From positions 1 to 20,717 of the forward strand of contig CALSCQ010002968.1 of assembly GCA_943704525.1 (NCBI GenBank): a stretch of 20,717 nt of DNA, written 5' to 3'. Source of the DNA: Pigoraptor vietnamica (taxonomy: Eukaryota > Opisthokonta > Filasterea). The position numbers and the translations under genes were made by a program. The notes under the pieces are model-generated. The model was not told the DNA's origin. It worked only from the letters and a program-made list of their open reading frames with translations, and ran no database searches. Below, piece by piece: positions 1-8,929 of the stretch; the first letter of the stretch is position 1, and each line of letters opens with the position of its first letter.

Positions 1-77
<77 letters not shown>

Positions 78-93
78 ACACACACACACACAC
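1..93. repeat. (CA)n microsatellite upstream of the seipin gene
   Basis: The window opens inside a dinucleotide CA tract that runs to about position 93, with a single CATA interruption near 71-74. It ends 75 bp before the seipin start codon, so it lies in the promoter or 5' UTR of that gene. It is the reverse complement of the GT tract that closes the window, so the window seems to be bounded by such repeats. The true length is unknown because the left edge is cut. Confidence 0.97.
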
Positions 94-168
94 GGACAAA
101 GCACCCCAGCAGCGCAGCACTCGCAACAACAGCCCACAACGACTCCCTTGCGCTTGCCGTGCGTGGGA

Positions 169-2005
169 ATGGGGCTTCTGGGGGCCGTGCTGCGCTTGGC
201 CGCGGCCATTCTCCGCGTCACGGGCATCGAGTCAGTGCTCCTCTCCATCGGTCGCACCGTCGGCAAGTCCATACTCGCGTCCGTTGTCGCCGCGTGCCTG
301 CTCGTGGCGTCGACGTTCCTCTACGCGGCCTTCTACGCCCTCTACATCCCCACCGTCTCCCACGTCGTCCCGGTGCACTTTCAGATTGGGTGCGCTCGCG
401 TCGCGCACGCTGCGGCAGTGTGTGTTCCCTGCTGACACTGCTCGCGCTGCGCCGCAGGAGCGAACCGTCCCTCCCCGTGTACGAAGTGGAGCTCACGCCG
501 TACGACAGCGTGGGTGGCCTGCACTCGCGCTGATGGGCGCAACACCCCGATCTCTTTATCGCACCGCCACCCCCGCACCCGCCCACCCCTGCTCCCGTTG
601 CGCACGCAGCTGCTCCGCGGGGGCCAGGCGTACGACGTCTCCGTGGCCCTGGAGATTCCCGAGTCCGCCGTGAACCAAAACGCGGGCATGTTCATGGTGT
701 CGGTCGCACTCGAGTCGCGCGGCGGGGAGACCAAGGCTGTGTCCGCACGGCCGGTGGGTACGGTGGAGGGTAGCCGCGCAGCTGAAGCAAGGACACCCGC
801 TTCCCTCCCTCACTCGCACACGGCGTCGTGCTGCAATGGGATTGCCACAGTGCATGCTGTTGACATGGCTCGTCTCCATCAGACCATTCTGCGGCACAAG
901 TCGTTCCTTCTGCAGACGCTCTCGACGCTGTTTTACTCCCCCCTCCTCGTGCTGGGCCTCTCCGAGGAGAAGCAAATGTTGCGCGTGTTCCCCTTTGAGC
1001 GCTTCGTGGACGACTCGGTGGGCGCCGTGCCGTGCCGGGGCGTCCTGTTCGTAGTGGCAGTGCATGTGTGTGTGTATGTGCTGACGGTGGGACTGCCGCA
1101 GCAACACCCCGTCGTGCGCGCGCGCGTGTCGCTGTCTCGTCCGGACATTCACGTGTACTGGGCAGAGCTGCGCATCGACGCACACTTCACTGGCCTCAAG
1201 TGCGTACGGCAGCAAACAGTGTCACCCCGCTCAGTCTGCGTCCGTTTGACCAGGCCCTGACTACTGCTGTTAATACCGCGGTGTCCTCTGCGTCGCCCCG
1301 CACCCGCTTCACTCACTGCCCTTCCCTGCGCACACGCACGCGCTCCGCCCACAGCCCTTCGGTGTCTATTCTATCCCCGTAGTGTCACTCTCATGAACCC
1401 ACTCCATCCACTCCGTGCCCAGGTATTTCATGTACTGGTGGCCAGCGAGCGCCGCGACGGCAGGCGTCCTCGTCCTCTTCGCGTGGCAGTCGGCCATCGT
1501 CTTCCTTCTCTATCTCCGCTTCGCGCCTAAGCAGCCGGAGCGCCGCCGATCGTCGGTCGCCAGCGTGTCTGCGCCACCCCGTCCCGCGCTTGTCCAGACA
1601 CACGGACCGGCAACATCAAAGACGGTACGTGCGCCCTATCCTTCCTCTCTCGTGTATTGCGTGTTTACACACACAACCCCGCACATGCAGGCCGCCGAGA
1701 GCGCCGCGCAGGCCGCACACGCGGGTGAGCTTGCGGGCGGCGCGCCCATCGCCGACTGGCGCGGCGCACTCGACACCATCGCAGCCGCCGCGTCTGCCGC
1801 CGCCGACGGGGCCGGTGCGGCCATTGACGTGGTTGCGAGCGAGGTAGAGCGGCACGCGGAGGCGCGAAGCAGCGCCCAGTCCAGCACACCCGCCGAGGGC
1901 GAGCACGTGTCAACACCGCACGTCGAGACTATCGGCGCGGGCGAACCGCCGCGCACCCCGGGCTCGCCTGCGGACGGACTGCGGCGGAGACAGGGAAGGC
2001 AATAG
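169..2005 (+). CDS. BSCL2: Seipin (BSCL2 family), lipid-droplet biogenesis protein, 7 exons
   Basis: Seipin is an ER membrane protein that assembles into rings where lipid droplets form. Exons by phase and similarity are 169-389, 458-509, 610-753, 883-1017, 1102-1199, 1423-1624 and 1691-2005, giving 388 residues. The first ATG in frame is at 169. Residues about 38-62 form membrane segment 1, ending FYALYIPTV. The lumenal domain shows the family signature GQAYDVSVALEIPES, then NQNAGMFMV, FLLQTLSTLFYSPLL and ELRIDAHFTGLK. Segment 2 is about residues 218-250 (YFMYWWPASAATAGVLVLFA). A 139-residue Ala/Ser/Glu-rich cytosolic tail follows and has no family match I recognise. Introns 3 (129 nt), 4 (84 nt) and 6 (66 nt) are multiples of three without stops in frame, so retention would only insert residues. 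The gene converges on PIG-F, with 87 bp between stops. The exon 4/5 junction is the least certain. Confidence 0.9.
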
Positions 2006-2092
2006 GCGCCCACGTGCACGCGCGCGCCCTGTAGATAAACCGCCTTGCGTCGTCCGCACCCAAACAGCGGCCAGCGGGGCAGCCCGCACTGT

Positions 2093-3022
2093 CTAGAGCC
2101 GCTTCTTCTTTGCGCGACGGGCGAGGACAAGCCCCAGCACCCCTCCCAGGTGCGCGCCCGCAAAGCACCCGACGGCGCACGTGATGGGCCACCGCTGCGG
2201 GCAACTGCTGTGAGCACACAAGGCATGACAGTCACGTACCACCCGCGACGCACCTGCCACGGGCGGTCCCAGTCGAGCGGAATGGGCAGCGCGCCGAGCC
2301 ACGCCCCGAGGGCCGCGCCCGCAAACAGCCCGCGGTTGAGATGCTCCAGCGCCGTCTCGGGCCTTCGACAGACAGCACTCGGCTCAGCTCCATGTCCACA
2401 GTCGCAAGAGCAGGCGGAGAGTGATACGCACCTTCCCCCCGCAAGCACGCGCACGGCGACGTCCCAGTCTGTCGTCGTCATGGCCGGCACGAGCGTGCCC
2501 GCCACTGCAATCTCGCACGCAAGCGCAAACGTCGCGGCAAAGTCACTGCGCAGCGTGACGTCAGCAGTGAGCACCAGCGTGCGACACCACCCGCCCGTCC
2601 AGTACATACTCGGTGATGGGCGCTCCAAAGAGAACGATGAGCACGTGCGCGACGAGCGCGGCGATGGGCACGACAAAGGCGGCCCGCAGCAACGCCAGCC
2701 ACTTCTGCGAGGAGGACATTGACGCGCGGAGGACAGAACATCCTGAGCGCTGCCCACAGGCGACAACGGCAAGTAACAGGCATGCAATGAGCACGAGCCG
2801 CGTGCGCACCTTTCCCTGCACAACTGCCGGCAGCGCGAGGCACGCGAGTGCCGAGGCAACGGCGTGCGCCTGCACGGCATCGGCGACGGCGACGGCGGGT
2901 GGCCTCTCACCCGAGAGCAGCGCCGCGCCGGGAGCGCTCGGCGGCCATAATAGCGCGCCCCAGCCAGCGACTGCGCCCGCCGCAAGTACTTCCGTGAGGT
3001 GGAGGGCGCGGGGGGAACGCAT
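2093..3022 (-). CDS. PIGF: PIG-F, GPI-anchor ethanolamine-phosphate transferase subunit, 4 exons
   Basis: PIG-F is a multi-pass ER protein that stabilises PIG-O and GPI7/PIG-G, which add phosphoethanolamine to GPI anchors. Exons on the minus strand are 3022-2610, 2545-2432, 2362-2254 and 2194-2093, giving 245 residues (human protein 219). Introns of 64, 69 and 59 nt begin GTATGT, GTGCGT and GTGCGT. Recognition rests on VLIVLFGAPIT in exon 1, on GAWLGALPIPLDWDRPWQ in exon 3, which is almost identical to the human protein, and on RWPITCAVG in exon 4. The rest is Ala/Leu/Val-rich membrane helix. The open frame extends upstream of 3022, but no earlier ATG is in frame. It shares a 473 bp head-to-head promoter region with the KMT5 gene. 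The second intron is a stop-free multiple of three. Confidence 0.9.
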
Positions 3023-3495
3023 GGCGCAGAGGACGAAGTGTGTTGGACGCACAGGCAGATGCACACGGAGAACGCCTGAGTTGATGAAGGTCAAAGGGTG
3101 TTATGCTAGGTGAGTGTTGGCGCACGGTGGGTGTTACGTGCGTGTCCGCATGACGTGGATGTCTGCGCAGGGTGGGTGTTACAGCTCACGTCCCTGCAGC
3201 ACTCCGCGTGCGGTGGGTGTTATGCCACATTTCGCTGATTGCGCGGCCTGCCAACAACGCCAAGGATTTTTCTGCGACGTCGGCGACTGCGTCATCGCGC
3301 TTTCTCCGCTTTTCTCTCGCGCACTTCGGACGCCGTCTCTCGTTCTTGTGGAGGGAGCGCAACCCGCGGGCGCCTTCCTTGAAGAGCTCAGTCGCAGTTG
3401 TCTTTGCTTGTTTGGCTCTACAATGGGTTGGCGCGCGCCTGCTTAAAACGCGATCGGTGTGCTTCGTGGTCCGACCCACAGCCGCTGCCGTAGCC
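3023..3495. promoter_or_regulatory. Divergent promoter region between PIG-F and KMT5
   Basis: This gene-free stretch separates two start codons facing away from each other, so both promoters should lie here. I see no TATA box at a convincing distance. The PIG-F-proximal part holds four direct copies of GGGTGTTA, described separately. The KMT5-proximal part is open in the frame of KMT5 exon 1 but has no ATG, so it is probably 5' UTR. The sequence just before 3496 (GTAGCCATGG) is a good start context. Confidence 0.6.
3097..3222 (+). repeat. Four direct copies of GGGTGTTA, putative regulatory element
   Basis: The octamer GGGTGTTA begins at 3097, 3129, 3174 and 3215, always on the plus strand, with spacings of 32, 45 and 41 bp. 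The last three share a longer core, GGTGGGTGTTA. The surrounding bases differ, so only the core looks maintained. A related palindromic copy lies at 9123 in another divergent intergenic region. This is a pattern seen by eye; no known factor is assigned. Confidence 0.6.
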
Positions 3496-6400
3496 ATGGC
3501 GGACGTCACGTGTCGTGCGCTCGCCGAGCACGACGACATGGCGACGGCCGTGCTTGTGGACGCCGTTTTGGGCTTTCGCACGCACAAGATGCATGCGCGC
3601 TTCCGTCCGCGCAAGACGGACGCCGCGCTCCTGCAGTCCGTTCTCGGCAGCATTCGCGCGCCCGAGGACACCGTGCGCGCCTACCAGCGGCTGCTTGTGG
3701 ACGCGCCGATGTGGTCGCAGTCGCTGGCGCTGAGCGGGGCGCTTGGGACGGGCGGTGTGTACGGGGTGCAGTTTCGCGAGCACGCCCTGCGCTATCTCGC
3801 CATGTACCTCCCCGATGCGGGATACGAAATCACGCTCTGTGAGCGCTACTCGTCGGAGGAGCACCAGGAGGCGAAGGTCCAGGCGACGCGGCGATGGTGG
3901 GAGTGATTGGGAGCGACCTTGCTTCAGTTTGACGCACGGCTGACGTCACTCTGCTGCTCCGTAGGGCGAAGGGGGAGCGCATCGTGCACCTGTGCGGCTG
4001 CATTGCGGAGATACCCCTCGAGGAGGAGGAGGCGTTCCTGCGCCCCGGACAGAACGACTTTAGCGTCATGTATTCGACGCGCAAGGGGTGCGCGCAGCTG
4101 TGGTTGGGGCCTGCGGCATACATCAACCACGGTGCGTGTGCATTGCGGTGTTGTCGCTGCTGTTCTTGTGCTCTTTCTGCGTGGCTGTTGCCTTGCACAT
4201 CAACCGCGGTGCGTGTGATGCATTGCGTTGTGGCTGCTGTTGTGGCTGCTGTTTGTGCTGTGTCGGCTTGCATCATTTGCTGCGTGGCTAAACTGACGTT
4301 CGAATGCGCCGACAGACTGCGATTCCAACTGCAAGGTACGTGTCATGTCGTGGCTGTTGGTTGGGGCCCGTCGTGTTCAGTGAGACATCCACTAGTGTGT
4401 CTCCTGTATCTGTCGTGCGATGCCTAACTGCTGCGTGCGTGTGCGTGGCAGTTTGTGTCGACGGGGCGCAACACGGCGTGCGTCGTGGTGACCCGCGACA
4501 TTGAGCAAGGCGAGGAGATCACGTGCTTTTACGGCAAGAATTTCTTTGGCGAGCGCAATGAGCACTGCCGCTGCGAGACGTGCGAAAGGTGCGTCTGCCG
4601 CGTTGTTGCCGTGCAATTCCCAGGGCGCTCTTGCCACTTCGGTGCCTCTGCTGTGCGTGCGATTGCGTTGCTCACGTGCGCTGCGCAGGCGAGGCGAGGG
4701 CGCATTCCGCGACGAGTCCAAGTCGGAGGCTGCGGAGGGCGCCGAGGTTGAGGGCGGCGACTCGACCAAGCAGAAGTACGCGCTGCGTGGGCGCAAGCGG
4801 CCGCGGTTCGAAGCGCTAGGCGGTGCGTCGCCTGCGCCGGAAGACGAGAGCGGGCGGTCGGACACGACATCGTCGTCTCGGTGCGTGCGACCTAATAGTC
4901 TTGTCCGTGGAGTGGGCTGTTGTGAGAGGGCTTTCGGCCCGTTTGTGTCGTGCGGTTGCTGATATAGTTTCTCTCGCAGAATCGCGCCCATTGGGAGGAC
5001 GCGCGAGGTGGTCTTTGTGAATCCCCTCGACGAGCGCGAGCCATTCTGGTGGCCGGCAATGGTGGGGAGACTGCCTTTGCTGCGTCTGCTGTCGCTGTCG
5101 CCGTGCGTGTTGTTTGGTCCAATGGGATTCTCACAGTGTCTACGTATGGGCGCAGGTTGTGCCCCCGCGGGAGCTTGATGCAAGCATGCCACGCCCAGAC
5201 GAAGGCGACTGCGTCGTGCGTTATTTTGAGGACAACACATAGTGAGTGCGCGCGTGACGTCAGAGCAATGCCCTGCTTCTGACGCCGTGCCACTGCTGTT
5301 CACTAACGCCCTCCCGCGCGCAGTTCGACGGCCGACACCACCGAGCTGCGCATTTTCGCCGAGGACTCGCCCATGTTTGTCGAGTACGCGCGTCGCCTAG
5401 GTGACGATTTCCTTGACAACCGCAATGTGCAGCGCGCCCTGCGCTATCTGCGCACCGGCGCGCTGCCCAAGGGCTTTCGGTGGCCGCGGTGGCAGCCGGA
5501 TGACGTCCCGCGTGTCGCTCGCCCGCCGCGCGCGCAGCCGGCCGATGCGGTGGCTGCGCCGTCGGAAAGCGACGACGAGGACGCGGCAAGGGCGCGGCGG
5601 AGGGCTCAGTTGGCGGCATCCAGGGCGCAGCGGGCGGAGCTCCGAGCGGTGGGTGGCATTGACAAGTGATGGAGCGGTCGCAGAGTGGAGGGGATTTGAG
5701 TGCGCTATTGCGCCATTGAAGCTTTGTTGTCGATTTCTGACGGGTGACTGCGTGCAGGTCACCCCCGCGGCCAAGGCGCCCGTGCGGAAGGGCGAGACAA
5801 AGGGTGCGTTGGTTGTGCAGTTGCCGCGTCAGTTGTCTCGTGTCCCGCATAAATTCCCTTCTGAACCATCGCGGGATGGCGCAGAAACGTCCCCGTCGTC
5901 GGTGCGACGGCGAAGACCCTCGCTTGACTCGGCCAGCGCGGACGAAAAACGCGCCGAAATTCCGCGCAAACGGCGGCGGGTGACGGTGAGTTGGCGAGTG
6001 GCAGCGACGTGTTTTGCAGAATAGAGACGGCTCCTTTGCCGCACTTGTGGCGCGCGTGGCTCACCCGACCCCCTCTGATGTAGAGGAGCACATCGGTCGA
6101 CTCGGACGGTAGCCTTTCCGCGGCGAGCGGATCGAGCCTCGCGTCCGGTGGATCGCGCGTGCCGGGGACGAGTGCGTCGGGAACCCCGCGTGCGGAGCGC
6201 AACGGCGTCCGCACGCGCAGCAGCGCCGCGGGTGCGTTGGCGACTGTGGCGGAGCCTTTGTCGCCCGTCTCTGAAGAGGGGGAGCGGAAGCTGCGTGGGC
6301 GGAAGGCCGCCTCTCGCGCTGTGCGGACGCGGTCTTGGGGACACGCCACGAGCGACGATGCGAAGGCCGTTGCCGTGGCTGCGCGGCGCTCTGCCCGCAT

Positions 6401-6986
6401 CTCCGTCTCATCGACATCGTCGCGCGTTGCTACGGTGGACGAGAAATTGGACGTCGACGACAGGGGCGACGAGGTGGACCGCAGTGTGGCGGAGGGTGCG
6501 CCTTCTCCGGGCGGCGTGCGGATCGTCGTGGAGAGCGAAGAGGAGGAAGAAGACATGCACGTGGACGTTGTTGGTTCACCCCCTGCGTGCGACGGCGTGA
6601 AAGTAAGCTGCGGGGATGCGGCCGCGTGCGACGTGCTGCCCCACGAGCGCCAATCGCGCCGCGTTTCGCCCGAGCAGAAGCGGAGCTGTCCGTCGGCGAA
6701 TGCGGCGCGCGGCACCTCGCGCCCCTTTGGCGACTTTCTCATGTCGAGCATTCTGTCGGACAAGTCGTGGCTGTGGAATCCGCTGATGGGACTGCAACGC
6801 CCCGCGTCGCACGCTTCGTCCGAAGCACCCGGTGAATCTGCGGGCGACGCCATGGACACGGACGAGGACGACGGCGTGGTCACGCTGGCGCCCGCGCACG
6901 ACGCAGCCGCAGCCGCCGCGCCGCAGAGCCGGAAGAGTGTGTATGCGCATCACGCGCGTCTGCCTCTCGGGTCCGGATGGCCGTGA
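3496..6986 (+). CDS. KMT5: SUV4-20/KMT5-type histone H4K20 methyltransferase with PWWP-like domain, 10 exons
   Basis: Predicted nuclear enzyme that di/trimethylates H4 lysine 20 using S-adenosylmethionine. Exons: 3496-3896, 3965-4131, 4316-4335, 4452-4588, 4689-4880, 4980-5061, 5156-5241, 5324-5648, 5758-5985, 6084-6986 (846 residues). The N-terminal SUV4-20 domain starts at once ([15 protein letters not shown], then [14 protein letters not shown]). The SET domain (about 136-240) has [32 protein letters not shown], the NHDCDSNC site at 188-195, [15 protein letters not shown] and the zinc-binding CRCETCERR end. After a charged linker, a PWWP-like module at about 315-375 shows [10 protein letters not shown] and CVVRYFEDN, followed by a helical stretch (RALRYLRTG). 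The remainder is Ser/Arg/acidic and probably disordered, with one hydrophobic island near 761-787. The PWWP part has no ATG of its own and its frame joins exon 5 exactly by splicing, so I read it as one gene. The 5985/6084 junction is less sure: the acceptor ending at 6019 would give an early stop at 6110. Confidence 0.88.
4114..4270 (+). repeat. Imperfect tandem duplication spanning the exon 2/intron 2 junction of KMT5
   Basis: The block CATCAACCACGGTGCGTGTG at 4121-4140 contains the end of exon 2 and its splice donor. It recurs at 4198-4217 as CATCAACCGCGGTGCGTGTG, 77 bp downstream inside the intron. Similarity continues after both copies through CATTGCG and CTGCTGTT-rich sequence. The intron (4132-4315, 184 nt) is therefore long because it contains a duplicate of its own 5' end, including a second good GTGCGT donor at 4209. 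Confidence 0.8.
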
Positions 6987-7373
6987 TCACGTGACGTCCC
7001 GCCCGCTTCTCTTTTCCTTGCCTTCTGTCGTTTTCGCGATCGCTTTGCGTGCGTTCTCTGCGTCCCTGTGTGCCACCCGCAATGGTCTGCGCGTTGCATG
7101 CCGTGCCCTGCTACGTTTGCGTCCCGTCGGCTGTCTTTGCGTGCGTGCGCTGTCGTTTGCGCGTTGTCGTCGCAGTGAGAAATCAAGTTTGCATTTGCTC
7201 GGGCGTGTTTGAACTTGTGATATTTACTGCAGCCGGACGGCCGCCGCGCCGGGCGTGGCCTTCGTGCAAGTGAAGACGCGCGAATGCGAGTGTGAGAGTG
7301 CGTGTAGGAGAGCGAGTGTGTGTGTGTGTGTGTGTGTAGGAGTAAGCGAGTAAGAAAGCGTGTTGGTGGGCTC
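6987..7373. other. Convergent intergenic region between KMT5 and the unrecognised gene
   Basis: 387 bp between two stop codons facing each other. It must hold the 3' UTRs of both genes. A GT microsatellite occupies about 7315-7337. I find no AATAAA on either strand at a convincing place, and no open frame with family similarity. Confidence 0.6.
7315..7337. repeat. (GT)n microsatellite in the 3' flank
   Basis: A short GT tract of roughly eleven units lies 37 bp beyond the stop codon of the minus-strand gene that ends at 7374. It is likely within that gene's 3' UTR, where it would be transcribed as (CA)n. Confidence 0.9.
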
Positions 7374-7567
7374 TTATCGGGGTGACGTGAGGAAGCCGCC
7401 CTGGAACGAGTCGGTGAGATCGCCGGGGTGTCGCCGCAGAAGGAAACGAATGTCCTCAAGTACTGCAGGCGATCATACACTGGACTTAGCGCGCATTCAC
7501 GTGCATACGCATTCTTGTGTGCGTTGTGTGTGTGTGTGTGATTGTGTGATTGTGTGTGTGTGTGTGT

Positions 7568-7620
<53 letters not shown>

Positions 7621-8929
7621 GTACGTCGGCGCAGAGGGGGTAGGATATCTGCAGCGACAGAATGGGCTCCACGGCAATGCAATTCCAATACCTTTGTCCG
7701 CAAACGTGCACTCGGGCGACGTGTACACGCGCACGAGGAAGTTGAGCAGGGCGCCGCCCGCAATCACCGCCTCCATGCTCGTCATCTCGGCAAACAGCGC
7801 GCGGTCGATCGCAAACGGATTCGACGGCGGCGGACGCACGCCCACGCGCACCACTTCCGCGATAATCTCCCACGCCCGCACATCTGGAAAAAATATGGCT
7901 ATGTTGAGTGCGTGCGTGTGCGTGTGCGTGTGTCCCTACGTGCAGTGTGTGCACAAGCGCATCCCAGTCCCCATCGACCCACCGCGCGTCTTCCACTCGT
8001 CTGTGGACTTCAGACGCAGCGGGCGGTCGCGATCGACGGTCGTAGTGCCGTCCGAAGTGAGCGCAAGCAGCCGCCGGTGGTTCGTGCGCAGCTGCGGTGC
8101 CAGGTTGTGAGACGCCAGCTCTCAATTTCATCGCACACGTGCACACGCACCCAGACGTACGGGCACTTGTAGCGCGCGTATGCGGCCAGGAGAAACGCCG
8201 TCTCGTCTGGGTCCTGCTCCGGCGCAGGGATTAGCACAGCACATACCAAAGTGGCTGAAACATGATCGCGATAGGGTGCTTCACACGACGCACCTCGAGC
8301 GTGCCTTCGTTCATCGAAGGACTCGCCGGGGCGGGGGAGTTGCCCCCGTGCCCGCTGAAGCTGCGGGTCGAAATGTTGTGTCAGCTTTAATGTGTGTGCG
8401 TGTGCTCATGCGTGTAGTTGTGTGTGCATCGTGTTTCAATGTGTGCGCGTGCGTGCGTGCGAGATTTCCTGCGTGAGCGCGAGCATGCGTGCGTGCCTGA
8501 TCCCACAGTAACTGACATGACCTGCCAATACCCACAGAGTCCTGAAGCTGGGTGCCTTCTGGAGGTTGACGGCCGACGACGCGCGCGAGTGTGCGGGCGT
8601 CGCGCGGTTGTTGTACACCGTCACCAGCAGCTCCTCCCTCCCCCGCAGATACAGACGGAAGTGCTTGAAGCCGCTCACGCAGCCCGTGCGCAGGCACTCC
8701 CCAAGGAACGCGGGCAGCCGATTCGGAGGGACAGCCGCGTCCGCCGCAGCAGGCGTGGGTGCGGCCATGTGTGCGTACGCCTCCTTGCCTCGGAAACACG
8801 GAGAGGCAACGACAACGGCGCCCGTACTTTCTCAGCAAGCACGCGCACATGCACGCTTAGCTTCAGTGGGTTCGTCATAGCGCCCTCGTACCGCTGCCCG
8901 GCGCACACAAACAGCCACAGCCGGCATTC
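7374..8929 (-). CDS. Unrecognised protein, at least 7 exons, 5' end not found
   Basis: I do not recognise the family. Minus-strand exons that join in phase are 8929-8828, 8783-8536, 8360-8294, 8213-8151, 8091-7983, 7883-7692 and 7462-7374, encoding about 289 residues to a TAA at 7374. Protein-like stretches are CRLWLFVCAGQRYEGAM, GFKHFRLYLRGREELLVTVY, DETAFLLAAYARYKCPYVW, LLALTSDGTTTVDRDRP, RAWEIIAEVVRVG and VLEDIRFLLRRHPGDLTDSF. It is soluble-looking: beta-rich first, helical at the end, with no signal peptide or membrane segment. The segment around LLALTSDGTTTVDRD faintly recalls a fascin-like trefoil strand, but I would not assign it. An ATG at 8768 (CACATGG) could start a shorter form of 250 residues. 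The upstream exon 8929-8828 has strong coding character but needs a 44-nt intron. The last intron holds a CA/TG microsatellite. It is head to head with SNAPC4. Confidence 0.62.
7524..7620. repeat. (TG)n microsatellite with TGTGAT interruptions, inside an intron
   Basis: An almost pure TG tract interrupted by GAT at three places near 7540, 7550 and 7570. It lies in the last intron (7691-7463) of the minus-strand gene, so the transcript carries (CA)n, a sequence class that binds hnRNP-L-type regulators in animals. The tract produces long false His-Thr open frames on the minus strand. Confidence 0.95.

Noticed and set aside
2700-2780. Extra intron inside PIG-F exon 1 (GTGGGC to CTCGCAG)
   Set aside because: The phases do not match, and the continuous reading aligns well in length with the human protein.
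1636-3066. 476-residue open frame on the minus strand
   Set aside because: It contains two true PIG-F exons but otherwise reads through introns, intergenic DNA and the antisense of seipin exons. Family similarity breaks at the splice sites and other frames carry the missing PIG-F parts.
6020-6112. Alternative last KMT5 exon after the TTTTGCAG acceptor at 6019
   Set aside because: It gives only 30 codons before a stop and leaves the long open acidic frame 6084-6986 without a gene. It is kept as a possible alternative end.
5759-6883. 374-residue minus-strand open frame
   Set aside because: It is antisense to the acidic tail of the KMT5 protein. It is Ser/Arg-rich without motifs, whereas the plus strand is joined in phase to recognised exons.
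6950-8146. 398-residue minus-strand open frame with long His-Thr runs
   Set aside because: The runs are the translated CA microsatellite, and the flanking segments are out of frame with the exons that look protein-like.
8214-8293. Apparent frameshift or very short (29-33 nt) intron in the unrecognised gene near 8249
   Set aside because: An 80-nt intron from GTGCGT at 8293 to CAG at 8214, with a GCTAATC branch-like site, restores phase cleanly, so no frameshift is needed.
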